Position numbers and translations under genes: made by a program
The notes under the pieces: generated by a model
Told to the model about the DNA's origin: nothing
What the model saw: only the letters and a program-made list of their open reading frames with translations
The model's database searches: none
Shown here: positions 26,112 to 35,400 of the stretch, in pieces
Layout: the number at the start of each line of letters is the position of its first letter
Numbering within the stretch: position 1 is the stretch's first letter
Assembly (NCBI GenBank): GCA_927443345.1
Contig: CAKMKJ010000048.1
Span: 1-64,000 of the forward strand
Origin: an uncultured Anaerolineaceae bacterium
GTDB taxonomy: Bacteria; Chloroflexota; Anaerolineae; Anaerolineales; Anaerolineaceae
DNA length: 64,000 nt
Direction of reading: 5' to 3'

Positions 26112-27436
26112 TGCAAATCGACCTCCCTGATATTTCTCGTTATTCAACGGCATTGAAAGAGGTTAACACAACCCGTAATTCAGGTAAGGTTGTACAGGTA
26201 TTGGGTTTGACGATTGAAGCAATTGGTTTGGATTGTCAAATTGGTGAAGTATGTATGATCACCACCAGTCTTGGTGTAACAATTATGTCAGAAGTAATCG
26301 GGTTCAAAGAAGAACGTGTCTTACTTATGCCCCTTGGTGATATGCAAGGCATTCAACCTGGAAGCACGGTTTTTCCAATATCAAAATCTTTCAGAGCACC
26401 TGTCGGGACTGTTTTGTTGGGCAGGGTTTTAGATGGGTTAGGAAGACCAATGGATGGCGGACCAGAATTAGATACCGTCAAAAAAGTTTCCACTTATGCA
26501 ATTCCGCCGCATCCGCTGGAACGTGCACCAATAACCAGCCCTCTGGTGACTGGCGTCCGTGTTATTGATGGATTGTTAACTTGTGGTAAAGGTCAGCGTA
26601 TGGGCATTTTCGCTGGTTCTGGAGTAGGAAAAAGTACTTTGATGGGCGCATTGGCTCGAAGTTCGCGTTCAGACGTCAGCGTAATAGCATTAGTCGGCGA
26701 ACGTGGACGTGAAGTAAGAGAGTTTCTTGAGCGTGATTTAGGTCCAGAGGGTTTGGCTAGATCAGTTGTAGTGGTTTCAACATCAGATCAACCAGCTTTG
26801 GTGCGGTTAAAAGCCGCTTCAATTGCCATGACAATTGCAGAACATTTTCGTGACCTTGGCATGGACGTTACATTCTTAATGGATTCAGTAACTCGTTTCG
26901 CAATGGCTCAACGAGAAATTGGTTTGGCTATTGGTGAGCCTCCTGCCTCAAAAGGATACACGCCTTCTGTTTTTGCTTTATTACCTCGTTTATTAGAACG
27001 GGCTGGTGCCGGAAAAATCGGAACAATCACAGGCTTTTTTACAGTTTTAGTTGAAGGTGATGATTTCAACGAACCCATTTGTGACGCAGCCAGAGGTATT
27101 TTAGATGGACATATCATTTTAAGCCGCGAATTGGCTGCCAGAAATCACTATCCTGCAATTGATGTGCTTAATAGTGTGAGCAGGGTTATGCCGGCAGTTA
27201 CATCCAGAGATCACATCATTTCAGCCGGGCAAGCTAGAAAGCACCTTGCAACATACGAAAAAGCAAGAGATCTGATCAATATCGGGGCATATGTCTCAGG
27301 TTCTGACTCAGATATAGACTCAGCATTGCGTGTAATGCCGACGCTTACTGGTTTTCTACAGCAAAATATGCGCGATGTAACACCATTTGAAGATACATTG
27401 AATACTTTAATGGTAATGCGTTCAGAGGAAGTATAA
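26111..27436 (+). CDS. fliI: Flagellum-specific export ATPase
   Basis: 441 residues. F1-beta-like fold with the P-loop GIFAGSGVGKSTLMG (about 164-178), GERGREVREFLERDLG and the Walker B region VTFLMDSVTRFAMAQREIG. It drives unfolding and entry of export substrates at the base of the type III export apparatus. The start overlaps the fliH stop (TAATG). Confidence 0.96.
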   Translation: MQIDLPDISRYSTALKEVNTTRNSGKVVQVLGLTIEAIGLDCQIGEVCMITTSLGVTIMSEVIGFKEERVLLMPLGDMQGIQPGSTVFPISKSFRAPVGTVLLGRVLDGLGRPMDGGPELDTVKKVSTYAIPPHPLERAPITSPLVTGVRVIDGLLTCGKGQRMGIFAGSGVGKSTLMGALARSSRSDVSVIALVGERGREVREFLERDLGPEGLARSVVVVSTSDQPALVRLKAASIAMTIAEHFRDLGMDVTFLMDSVTRFAMAQREIGLAIGEPPASKGYTPSVFALLPRLLERAGAGKIGTITGFFTVLVEGDDFNEPICDAARGILDGHIILSRELAARNHYPAIDVLNSVSRVMPAVTSRDHIISAGQARKHLATYEKARDLINIGAYVSGSDSDIDSALRVMPTLTGFLQQNMRDVTPFEDTLNTLMVMRSEEV

Positions 27437-27437
27437 T

Positions 27438-27902
27438 ATGGCCCCTAAATTTTCTTTACAAACCGTGTTGGATGTAAGACATAACCGTGCTGAAGCGCTT
27501 GAAATTGAGTTTAGTAAGCTGCTTCAACGTGAAAAAGTTATTTTTAGTGAAATCGAAACTCTTGAAAACAATAAACAGTCATTAATGTTTAAATTGCATG
27601 AACAGATGACGGGCGATATGGATCTTTTTACCGTTGCACATTTGCGCGCCAATATTAATCAACACACTACCGCTGTAGACAATTGCCATTTAGCTTTGGC
27701 TAATTTGCAGGTTGAAATAGAAGGCAAAAGACGGCAATTGATTTCAGCCCGACAGGCTGAAGAAACACTTGATATTTTAAAACGTAATGAGATAAAGAAA
27801 TTTAAAGAAAAAGAAGTAATCCACGAAAATAAAGAACAGGATGACGTCTACATATCGCGCAACTTCCAAAAAAGGCAGGAGGTTGAAATCCAAAATGATT
27901 GA
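27438..27902 (+). CDS. fliJ: Flagellar export protein FliJ
   Basis: 154 residues, almost entirely coiled coil ([29 protein letters not shown] at the start). FliJ is the gamma-subunit-like central stalk of the FliI ring and a chaperone escort. It starts 1 base after fliI and overlaps the transglycosylase gene by 8 bases. Confidence 0.85.
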   Translation: MAPKFSLQTVLDVRHNRAEALEIEFSKLLQREKVIFSEIETLENNKQSLMFKLHEQMTGDMDLFTVAHLRANINQHTTAVDNCHLALANLQVEIEGKRRQLISARQAEETLDILKRNEIKKFKEKEVIHENKEQDDVYISRNFQKRQEVEIQND

Positions 27903-28401
27903 CACATCTTTCAATACCAATATGCAATTAATGATGATGAATTTGTTGATGAAACTGTTGGAAAATCAATCTGAAGAGAGCCAAGATAACAGTTCATCGA
28001 CAACTAATTCTGATTCAAATAATGTGTTTTCAGATTTGATTAAGCAAGCATCTGAAAAATATGGTGTGGATGAAAAATTGATTAACTCAGTGATGCAAGC
28101 TGAATCAAATTTCAATTCAACAGCCGTATCGTCAAGTGGCGCACAAGGATTGATGCAGTTAATGCCAGCTACCGCAGCCGGACTAGGGGTAACTAATTCC
28201 TTTGACCCTGCACAAAATATTTATGGCGGAACCTTGTACTTGAAACAAATGTTGAATCGATATGACGGTGATGTTGAAAAAGCACTTGCTGCGTATAATG
28301 CCGGACCGGGTGCTGTAAATAAATATGATGGAATTCCACCTTACCAGGAAACGCTTTCATATGTTTCAAAGGTGATTGGTTTATACAAAAGCCAAAACTA
28401 A
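27895..28401 (+). CDS. Lytic transglycosylase (SLT domain) of the flagellar operon
   Basis: 168 residues from ATG 27895 (AGGAGG about 12 bases upstream). A Met/Leu-rich start and a Ser/Asn linker precede an SLT domain from about residue 46: catalytic Glu in [10 protein letters not shown], then [13 protein letters not shown] and [12 protein letters not shown]. It cleaves peptidoglycan glycan strands. There is no cleavable signal peptide, so export through the flagellar apparatus is possible. It sits where the rod must cross the wall and may take over the role of the missing FlgJ. Confidence 0.88.
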   Translation: MIDTSFNTNMQLMMMNLLMKLLENQSEESQDNSSSTTNSDSNNVFSDLIKQASEKYGVDEKLINSVMQAESNFNSTAVSSSGAQGLMQLMPATAAGLGVTNSFDPAQNIYGGTLYLKQMLNRYDGDVEKALAAYNAGPGAVNKYDGIPPYQETLSYVSKVIGLYKSQN

Positions 28402-28410
28402 GGAGGTAGT

Positions 28411-28821
28411 ATGAGTAGTTCACTTTTTTCTGATGATGCACTTAGTGCTGCCACACTGGCACTTAAAGGTTTGACTGCCAGGCATCAAACCATTAGCAGT
28501 AATATCGCCAACGTCGACACACCTGGGTACAGTGCGAAACAAGTTGACTTTGAAACTACATTGCAGCGCAGTCTTAATAGTCCTAAAAACTTGACCTCAA
28601 TGGCCAAGACCAATAAATTGCACCTGGACTCAAGTACTTCTACAGCGTCATTTCTGACCACAAGCAACAGAGCTGGTGGTACATATCGTGAAGATGGAAA
28701 TAATGTCGATATTGATACAGAATTGATGGATATGGCAGAAACAAATATCAAATATCAAGCTATCAGCCAGAGAATCAGTGGAAAACTGCTTCTATTAAAA
28801 GCTATTGCCCAAGGAGGCTAA
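28411..28821 (+). CDS. flgB: Flagellar basal-body rod protein FlgB
   Basis: 136 residues. Rod signature TISSNIANVDTPGYSAKQVDFE, and C-terminal ELMDMAETNIKYQAISQRISGKLLLLKAIAQGG. AAGGAGG precedes the start. It forms the most proximal rod. Unusually it lies after fliJ and the transglycosylase rather than directly before flgC. Confidence 0.94.
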   Translation: MSSSLFSDDALSAATLALKGLTARHQTISSNIANVDTPGYSAKQVDFETTLQRSLNSPKNLTSMAKTNKLHLDSSTSTASFLTTSNRAGGTYREDGNNVDIDTELMDMAETNIKYQAISQRISGKLLLLKAIAQGG

Positions 28822-28823
28822 AA

Positions 28824-30215
28824 ATGAAAAATTTTGTTGAAGTTGCATGTTCATCTCCACCAAATGTGATGAATGCAACAAAACCGGCTGCGCAAGCAGT
28901 GCAGGTTGCCGATCAAGATCAATTTGGTCTTGTATTGAAAAAGGCATCAGAGCGGATTGTGAATGATAAACAATCTGACAGTGTCAGTAATAGTAGAGAT
29001 TCAAGAACCATAGATAGGGCAAATGGGTCTGATTCTTCTGCCTATAGCAAAGTATCTGAGAATAAGAATGAAAGGGAGATTGATAGATTAAACAAAGCTG
29101 ATAAAAACGAAAAGTCAAATGATTCTGAAGAGACCGAAAAAATATCTGATATAGAAGCCAAAGCTGATCAGGAAACAGTGGTATATGGTCTTGCATCACC
29201 GACCGGTATAGTAGTCGAAAATACTGTTTCAGCCACAACGGTTGATTCTGATACAACAGGTGAAGTGGGTGAACAAGTTGTTCAACCAAGCAATTTGATC
29301 CATATTACTTCCACTCCAGCCGTTGATGAAGAATCACAACTATCTGGTAACAAAGCCGCCACGGCTCAGACAACCTCAGCTCAGGCAACCTCAGCAACAT
29401 CAGTGGTCGTAAATGAAGAACCTCAAGAGACTCAAGTCGAGCTTGAAACAAAAATAGCATTTACTGAGTCACTAAAAAAAGGTGCAAAGGTTGATGAAAA
29501 AACGACCACTGATTTGAAACCTGTAATTGATGATTCAAATGTAAAAGCATCAGATGGTGCAAAAGTAAACGTTAGCACCAGTACAAATTCTAATGGAGAA
29601 GCTGTTATCAGCATCGCCAGAAATAATCAGGAGGTAACACTAAAAACGGATGTTGAGGCCGAGAAAAACGTAATTTCTGTGGATGTTGGTCCCGGGCAGC
29701 AAAATGCTCCGCCTGGTAATCCGAATGGGACTACGGCAGTAACTGCTAATGCAACAGTCCAAAACGTAACTCAAATTAGTGAGCCGGCCCGCTTGGCGGA
29801 AGCTCCTAAAAATGAAGCCATCACACAAGTTGCAGATCAGATTAACCAGATGGTTAAATCCAACCGGACTTCTGTTCGCATGCAACTGTATCCCGAAGAA
29901 TTGGGACACATCGATTTGAGAATCGTAACTACCAAAAATGGCATCGGTGTGACAATGGTGGCAGACAAGGTTTCAACTCAACTAGCACTTAAGTCCGAAA
30001 TGGATTTATTGCGACAGAGTATAGAGCAGGCTGGCATCCAACTGTCAAATCTGAATATCAATCAGGGTAATAATTCAAACAGACAACAATCGTTTGAACA
30101 TAGACAAAACTTGTCAAATGGTTCATACCCCGCAACGAATTCAGATAACTCAAATTCCACATCTAATGAACCAAGAGTTCACTTGAAATCTTCGGTCGTG
30201 GATTATCGAGTATAG
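28824..30215 (+). CDS. fliK: Flagellar hook-length control protein
   Basis: 463 residues. A long low-complexity Ser/Thr/Glu/Lys-rich N-terminal ruler part, then the Flg_hook domain at about 325-425 (VRMQLYPEELGHIDLRIVT, LKSEMDLLRQSIEQAGIQL). The secreted ruler measures hook length and switches export specificity via FlhB. AGGAGG upstream; 2 bases after flgB. Confidence 0.9.
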   Translation: MKNFVEVACSSPPNVMNATKPAAQAVQVADQDQFGLVLKKASERIVNDKQSDSVSNSRDSRTIDRANGSDSSAYSKVSENKNEREIDRLNKADKNEKSNDSEETEKISDIEAKADQETVVYGLASPTGIVVENTVSATTVDSDTTGEVGEQVVQPSNLIHITSTPAVDEESQLSGNKAATAQTTSAQATSATSVVVNEEPQETQVELETKIAFTESLKKGAKVDEKTTTDLKPVIDDSNVKASDGAKVNVSTSTNSNGEAVISIARNNQEVTLKTDVEAEKNVISVDVGPGQQNAPPGNPNGTTAVTANATVQNVTQISEPARLAEAPKNEAITQVADQINQMVKSNRTSVRMQLYPEELGHIDLRIVTTKNGIGVTMVADKVSTQLALKSEMDLLRQSIEQAGIQLSNLNINQGNNSNRQQSFEHRQNLSNGSYPATNSDNSNSTSNEPRVHLKSSVVDYRV

Positions 30216-30224
30216 GAGGATTTA

Positions 30225-30647
30225 ATGGCATCAAGTACAATCAGTTCGGTACTATCTTCAATGAACACGATCAATACAACGACAAAAGATCAGACCACCA
30301 TAGACAATGATGATTTTATGACATTATTGTTTGCGCAGCTCAAAAATCAAGACCCGATGAAGCCCATGGATAGCTCTGAAATGATGAGTCAAATTGCTAC
30401 TCTAAATTCACTTAATGCATTAATGGCGATAAAAGACAGCATTAACTCATTAAATGATTCTCAAACCTTAAGCTATGCATCCAGCCTAATTGGAAAAACA
30501 ATTAATGCCGTTCCAGATGCAAGTGATACATCAAAAATTGTTACCGGGGTTGTTACCTCGATGACAACATACAATGGTGAAACTTTAGTCCAAATTGGAA
30601 ACACTGATGTAAAACTTTCAACCATTGTTTCAATTTCGAATGGATAA
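30225..30647 (+). CDS. flgD: Hook assembly scaffolding protein FlgD
   Basis: 140 residues. The conserved N-terminal motif FMTLLFAQLKNQDPMKPMDSSEMMSQIATLNS is clear. The protein ends soon after, without the C-terminal Ig-like/tudor part of enterobacterial FlgD; short versions are common in Gram-positive bacteria. It caps the growing hook. AGGAGG precedes ATG. Confidence 0.93.
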   Translation: MASSTISSVLSSMNTINTTTKDQTTIDNDDFMTLLFAQLKNQDPMKPMDSSEMMSQIATLNSLNALMAIKDSINSLNDSQTLSYASSLIGKTINAVPDASDTSKIVTGVVTSMTTYNGETLVQIGNTDVKLSTIVSISNG

Positions 30648-30652
30648 ACCTT

Positions 30653-31084
30653 ATGGTAGATGAGATGAAGATTCAGTCAAATCCGGGCATAATCCCGACT
30701 ACAGCAACTCAATCAACCACTGCTGTAAACAAAACCGACAATGGTGCAAGTGGCATGAGTTTTGCTGATACCTTGTCTCAGACTCAGAATCTGCGGTTCT
30801 CAAATCACGCACAAAAGAGATTGGAAGCACGCAACATTAGCCTGACTGATGATGGCATCAACAGATTGTCAAATGCAGTCGACAAAGCTGAAAAACGTGG
30901 TGGAAAAGAATCGCTGGTAATGGTTGATGACATGGCGTTTATCGTCAATGTACGTGACCGCATGGTTGTCACAGCTCTTGATTCAAAAACGCGTGGTGAA
31001 GGCGTCTTCACACAGATTGACAGTGTGGTATTTGCCGAGCCATCCGATAATGATAAGAGCAGTTCAATTGATATTGCAAAGTAA
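30653..31084 (+). CDS. Flagellar operon protein, TIGR02530-like
   Basis: 143 residues; a start at 30665 is equally possible. The core motif LRFSNHAQKRLEARNISL and then MVVTALDSKTRGEGVFTQIDSVVF define a small family found between flgD and flgE in Gram-positive flagellar operons. Its function is not established; a role in hook assembly is assumed from position. Confidence 0.8.
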   Translation: MVDEMKIQSNPGIIPTTATQSTTAVNKTDNGASGMSFADTLSQTQNLRFSNHAQKRLEARNISLTDDGINRLSNAVDKAEKRGGKESLVMVDDMAFIVNVRDRMVVTALDSKTRGEGVFTQIDSVVFAEPSDNDKSSSIDIAK

Positions 31085-31100
31085 TTAATCAAAATTCAGA

Positions 31101-31131
31101 TGCAGGCCGGCCCTCTTGGAGGAAGCCTGCA
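31101..31131 (+). other. Hairpin before flgE
   Basis: TGCAGGC (31101-31107) pairs with GCCTGCA (31125-31131) around a 17-base loop rich in CGGCC and GGAGG. It lacks a U-run and ends 10 bases before the flgE ribosome binding site. It may stabilise or modulate hook mRNA. Confidence 0.4.
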
Positions 31132-31151
31132 GTTACCTACAGGAGAGTATC

Positions 31152-33050
31152 ATGATTCGCTCAATGTTTACCGCAATCAGTTCGTTAAATTTAAACCAAA
31201 CCTTTTTGGATGTCATATCTGACAACCTCGCCAATGCCAATACCACTGGATTCAAAGCAAGCCGTGTGATCTTTCAAGATCAGTTCGCTCAGATAATGAG
31301 TTCTGGAGCGGCCCCCATCGGAAACGTTGGTGGTATCAATCCAACTCAAATCGGTTTGGGCGTCAAATTGGGATATGTTTCTCCTACTTTTACACAAGGT
31401 ATGATGCAATCCACAGGCCGAAGTACTGATCTGGCTGTTCAAGGAAATGGTTTCTTTACCTACACCAATGGACAGGAAACACGTTATTCTCGCGAAGGCT
31501 CACTTGAAATTGATGCCGACGGATACCTTGTCAATAATTCGACCGGTATGCGCATCATGGGATGGATGATTAACCCTGGTACATCAACTGTTGTTGACAC
31601 AAACCAACCTACAACAGCAATGCAGATTTCTTTGGATGCAACCATTGCGCGAGCGACATCTGCCGCTTCACTTGGCGGTAATTTAGATTCAGGATTGCCA
31701 TTCGAAATCGCCCCGGCTGTTGCAACTGTAGATACAACAAGCATTGGCACAAATTACATAGCCGCAGTATCTCCTCCAACAAGCATTGCAATTGAATTAG
31801 CAAGTGGCAACTACTCAATGAGAACAGTTATTTCTGCGAATTCATTAGGTGGATATACATATACAGCACAATTGCGGAACAGCTCAGGAACCAGCGTCGG
31901 TGCGCCAATATCAGGTACATATGTTAATTCTCCAGTTAACCCTGGCGACCCGGGTGCAATAATCGATGTTGGAAGAGGCCTGACCTTTACTTTGGATAGT
32001 GGTTTAGCTGCCACTATGACCACAACTACACCTGGAACGCAATATTCTGCAACCTTGTCGCCGCTTGGCATTGGTGTAGCAGAACTGGCAAGTGGTGCAT
32101 ATACCGTTTCATATGCGACCACTTCAAATGGAGCGAGTGGTTATAATTACAGTATTCAGTTATCGGGCAGCGCTGCTGTTACTGGTGTTTATAACAATCT
32201 TACAGGTTCAACTATAGATTTAGGAAATGGTATTTCAATTAATTTGGCAGCAGGCCTTGGTGTTAATTCAGCTAGTGATTTGGCATTTACTTACACTCAT
32301 TCTGGTTCTCCTGGCACCGATCAGTCAATCACAAGTGGTACTGTAGGATATACCCATTCAGTCGCAGCAGAAACTTCAGACTCAAGGTCAACAACGATTG
32401 CTGTTTATGACTCATTGGGAGCCTCTCACACCCCCACCATTCAATTTACGCGTACAGCAGACCCATTAGTATGGACTTGGGCGGTAACTGATCCTGTGGG
32501 CTCTTCTGGGAATGGAACCATCACGTTTACTTCAGATGGAAGATTCAACAATTCATCGCTAGCAAATCCAGTTGTTATTCCTGGGAATGATGGCGCGGAT
32601 CCTATCGATATTGACCTTGACTTGTCAAAACTCACAATGCTTTCTGCAGATACTACTCTTTCACCACGCAGTCAGAATGGTCTTGCTGCTGGATCTGTAT
32701 CAGAATTATATGGTGCTCCAAACTCAGGTGAAATGTACCTTGTCTATTCAAATGGTTTGAAACAACTGGTTGGACAACTCGCTCTCGCACATTTCACAAA
32801 TCCTTCTGGTTTACTTCGGGCTGGTGGAAACCAATACAAGATCGGTTTGAACTCAGGCGAACCTCAAATCGGAACTGCCAACACAGGCGGACGCGGTGCT
32901 ATTTCTTCTGGTTATCTTGAAGCGTCAAACGTGGATATGGCTCAAGAATTTACAAACATGATTTTGGCACAGAGAGCTTTTCAAGCTTCAACTCGTGTGA
33001 TCACTACTTCAGATCAAATCCTGCAAGAATTGGTTAATCTCAAGAATTAA
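31152..33050 (+). CDS. flgE: Flagellar hook protein
   Basis: 632 residues from ATG 31152, served by AGGAGAG at 31141. N-terminal rod/hook motif (FLDVISDNLANANTTGFKASRVIFQDQF) and C-terminal SGYLEASNVDMAQEFTNMILAQRAFQASTRVITTSDQIL. The insert at about residues 197-390 contains two tandem ~90-residue repeats (each with a GYxYxxQL and a later GxGLxxxL motif) that closely resemble the repeats in flagellin at 17219. It is longer than the ~400-residue enterobacterial hook protein because of this insert. Confidence 0.95.
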   Translation: MIRSMFTAISSLNLNQTFLDVISDNLANANTTGFKASRVIFQDQFAQIMSSGAAPIGNVGGINPTQIGLGVKLGYVSPTFTQGMMQSTGRSTDLAVQGNGFFTYTNGQETRYSREGSLEIDADGYLVNNSTGMRIMGWMINPGTSTVVDTNQPTTAMQISLDATIARATSAASLGGNLDSGLPFEIAPAVATVDTTSIGTNYIAAVSPPTSIAIELASGNYSMRTVISANSLGGYTYTAQLRNSSGTSVGAPISGTYVNSPVNPGDPGAIIDVGRGLTFTLDSGLAATMTTTTPGTQYSATLSPLGIGVAELASGAYTVSYATTSNGASGYNYSIQLSGSAAVTGVYNNLTGSTIDLGNGISINLAAGLGVNSASDLAFTYTHSGSPGTDQSITSGTVGYTHSVAAETSDSRSTTIAVYDSLGASHTPTIQFTRTADPLVWTWAVTDPVGSSGNGTITFTSDGRFNNSSLANPVVIPGNDGADPIDIDLDLSKLTMLSADTTLSPRSQNGLAAGSVSELYGAPNSGEMYLVYSNGLKQLVGQLALAHFTNPSGLLRAGGNQYKIGLNSGEPQIGTANTGGRGAISSGYLEASNVDMAQEFTNMILAQRAFQASTRVITTSDQILQELVNLKN

Positions 33051-33060
33051 GCATTAGAAT

Positions 33061-33089
33061 ATGCCGGCCTGTAAACAACAGGCCGGCAT
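33061..33089 (+). other. Strong hairpin after flgE
   Basis: Twelve-base perfect stem ATGCCGGCCTGT/ACAGGCCGGCAT with a five-base loop. It is followed by TGTAAAAGC, not a U-run, so it is more likely an RNA-stability or processing element than a full terminator inside the operon. Confidence 0.5.
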
Positions 33090-33109
33090 TGTAAAAGCTG
33101 AAAAATAAA

Positions 33110-34486
33110 ATGCTAAATATTACTGGTCCAATCCAATCAAGTCTTCCTCCCTCTCAGGGTAGTACTGATCAATTCCTGAAGGTAAATCAGCGGATTTCTG
33201 GTGAAATCATCAGTGTTACAAATGAAAATGTTGTTTTAGCTATAAATGGGGTTCAAGTTGTGGCAAAAATGACTTCCGCTGAGCAATTGGCTTTGCTCCT
33301 TGACCAGCGTTTTGCAAATTTTATAGTCAAAGATATCGCTAATAATCAAATCACACTTCAATTAACTGCTTCACCAGCTCAAAAATCCAATATTCAAAAA
33401 TCTTCCACAAATAATTCACTCGGTATGGCTTTATTGGAGCAGTTTGGGATGCCAATTGATGAAGCCAATAAATCCATTGTTCAAGCAGCATTGAACAGAG
33501 GATTGAAAATTACACCAGAGCTGATAAATCAATTGAGACAGGTATTGGATGGTACTGCAGGTTGGACTCAAGCCGATGTTAATTTGGCGGTTGCTATTAA
33601 ATCAGCAGGACTTCCATTAACCGAGGGTAGTTTAAATTTAGCACAGAGTTCTGTAAAAAATATACCTGCAAATTTCCTCATTTTGATAAGTCAAATGAAT
33701 GAAGCTTTAAACCGCCCGGGTTTGCCTGCAGAAATTCAACAAATGATTCGATCTACCCTTGCTGCGCTTCAAAACACGATGGTGCAGGGTGGAGGGACAA
33801 AAGAGAATATTGAACAAAACTTGATGGCATCAATAAAAGGTCTTGGTTCATCAATTGAGAATGAAATTAGTAAAATAATAACCCAAAATATTAAAGTGAG
33901 CCAAACTTCAGAATTTAATAATGTCTTACTTAATTTAGCAAGTTTACGGCATGAATTGGCCAATACTAATATGGGGAGGCTATTTTTGGCAATCGATCGT
34001 TTTATAGAAGGCATGCGATGGACTCATTTTGTTAATATTGATCCAGACCAGCCTATTGCCAAGGGGCAGTGGACACAGATGGATTTGCCTGTCTCATTTG
34101 GATTTAATCATTTAAACCAGGCTCAACAGGATTCTATTCATAATCTTCAAATTAGAGTCGCTCATCAAGAGGATGATGAAGAAGGTAGTAAAATAAATCC
34201 AAACTACACAAGGTTGGTTATTCAGGTGGATCTTGAAGAAAATGAAATGATCAAAGTTGATTTGTCGATCGTATCACAAATGATTGGAGCTGATATCACT
34301 GGGTCTAATAGTGAAATTTGCTCAAAAGCTTCAGAAGAATTGGACGAATTAAAGTTAGGTTTATCAAATCTCGGTTATACTTTAAAGACAAGTAAGATTG
34401 AGTTGGGAGATACTGTACTAGAAATGGATTTGAATGAGTCAGGCAAATCTCTTCCAACTATTTCTTCTGTTGATCTAGGAGTATAA
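33110..34486 (+). CDS. YlqG-like flagellar operon protein, unknown function
   Basis: 458 residues without signal peptide. The N-terminus looks like a small beta-barrel (ISGEIISVTNENVVLAINGVQVVAKM). The middle is helical. The C-terminus, from about residue 300, has a fold resembling FliK-type proteins (MDLPVSFGFNHLN, LVIQVDLEENEMIKVDLSIV). Position directly before an FlhB-like gene matches ylqG-ylqH of Bacilli. A second hook-length-control-like protein is possible. Function unknown. Confidence 0.55.
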   Translation: MLNITGPIQSSLPPSQGSTDQFLKVNQRISGEIISVTNENVVLAINGVQVVAKMTSAEQLALLLDQRFANFIVKDIANNQITLQLTASPAQKSNIQKSSTNNSLGMALLEQFGMPIDEANKSIVQAALNRGLKITPELINQLRQVLDGTAGWTQADVNLAVAIKSAGLPLTEGSLNLAQSSVKNIPANFLILISQMNEALNRPGLPAEIQQMIRSTLAALQNTMVQGGGTKENIEQNLMASIKGLGSSIENEISKIITQNIKVSQTSEFNNVLLNLASLRHELANTNMGRLFLAIDRFIEGMRWTHFVNIDPDQPIAKGQWTQMDLPVSFGFNHLNQAQQDSIHNLQIRVAHQEDDEEGSKINPNYTRLVIQVDLEENEMIKVDLSIVSQMIGADITGSNSEICSKASEELDELKLGLSNLGYTLKTSKIELGDTVLEMDLNESGKSLPTISSVDLGV

Positions 34487-34488
34487 AT

Positions 34489-34794
34489 ATGACTTCTCTT
34501 CATATTCATACTGACAGCAATGATGATAAGGTAAAAGCTGTAGCGCTTGGATACGATCAAAATAAAGACGAAGCTCCTCGCGTGCTGGCATCGGGTAAAA
34601 ATAAAATTGCAGAACAAATAATTGCAGTAGCAAAACAAAATGGCATTCCAATCAGAGATGATCCTGTGTTAACTGCGGCATTAATGGAGATTGATATAAA
34701 TCAAACCATTCCACCAGAATTATATAGAGTTGTCGCGGAAGTACTTTCGTATATCTATCGAATCCAACATAAAACTGGCAAGGTGAATAACTAA
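34489..34794 (+). CDS. fhlB: FlhB C-terminal domain homolog (YlqH/FhlB)
   Basis: 101 residues, corresponding to the cytoplasmic domain of FlhB without the membrane part (VKAVALGYD, APRVLASGKNKIAEQIIAVAKQNGIPI, ELYRVVAEVLSYIYRI). The autocleavage motif NPTH of true FlhB is not present. Known homologs can partly replace the FlhB C-terminus in export switching. The stop overlaps the next start (ATG within TAATG). Confidence 0.88.
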   Translation: MTSLHIHTDSNDDKVKAVALGYDQNKDEAPRVLASGKNKIAEQIIAVAKQNGIPIRDDPVLTAALMEIDINQTIPPELYRVVAEVLSYIYRIQHKTGKVNN

Positions 34795-35126
34795 TGAGTG
34801 ATTCAACTAATCAAAACGATGATCGAAGACAAAATTACCGAATCATTTATCCAGAAACTTATCATCCGAGCTTGATGATAAGAAATATTCAATATGATAT
34901 CTTAGATCTTAGTGAAACAGGAGTGCGTTTTAAATTAAAAGAAAACGTAAAACTTCCTGGAGATTTGTTTCATGCGGAAGTAAAGCTTCATAATGATTCG
35001 AATGTTGAAATTTTAGGCAGAATTATTAGAATTACTGGCCAGCATGCAGCCATGTTTATGGTCGTAAAAAAGATACCATATCAAATTATTCTCGCTGAAC
35101 AGGCATATCTAAGAAATATGAATTAA
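34794..35126 (+). CDS. PilZ domain protein, probable cyclic-di-GMP sensor
   Basis: 110 residues. PilZ ligand motifs are present: RRQNYR near the N-terminus (RxxxR) and DLSETGVRF (DxSxxG). It probably binds cyclic di-GMP and affects motor or export function, though it lacks the YcgR N-terminal domain. Last gene of the plus-strand flagellar operon; its stop lies only 4 bases from the end of the convergent csrA, with no terminator between. Confidence 0.82.
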   Translation: MSDSTNQNDDRRQNYRIIYPETYHPSLMIRNIQYDILDLSETGVRFKLKENVKLPGDLFHAEVKLHNDSNVEILGRIIRITGQHAAMFMVVKKIPYQIILAEQAYLRNMN

Positions 35127-35130
35127 TTGT

Positions 35131-35388
35131 CTATTTTTCTGCGGAAAATTCTGATTCTAGCAATTCTCTTAAATTTTTAAACGATTCAGGTTCAGGCCCT
35201 TCAACAAGAAGGGCTTTTAATTTGTCTTGAGATTTAAGTGCCTCAACAATTTCTCCGCGTAGAATGGTTATTTCACGGGGTGCTGAAATGCCTATCTTAA
35301 CTTTATCCCCTTCAACCCCAAGAACGGTAATGAAAATTTCATCACCGATTTGAATGGTTTCATTGGTTCGTCTCGAAAGCACCAGCAT
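35131..35388 (-). CDS. csrA: Carbon storage regulator, RNA-binding translational repressor
   Basis: 85 residues. Canonical N-terminus [16 protein letters not shown] and core [18 protein letters not shown], plus a C-terminal tail about 20 residues longer than E. coli CsrA. It binds GGA motifs in mRNA hairpins and in Gram-positive bacteria represses flagellin translation. Last gene of the flgM-flgN-flgK-flgL-csrA operon. The antagonist gene fliW, usual between flgL and csrA, is absent here. A candidate target hairpin lies in the fliC leader. Confidence 0.95.
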   Translation of the reverse strand: MLVLSRRTNETIQIGDEIFITVLGVEGDKVKIGISAPREITILRGEIVEALKSQDKLKALLVEGPEPESFKNLRELLESEFSAEK

Positions 35389-35400
35389 AAAATATTGCCT

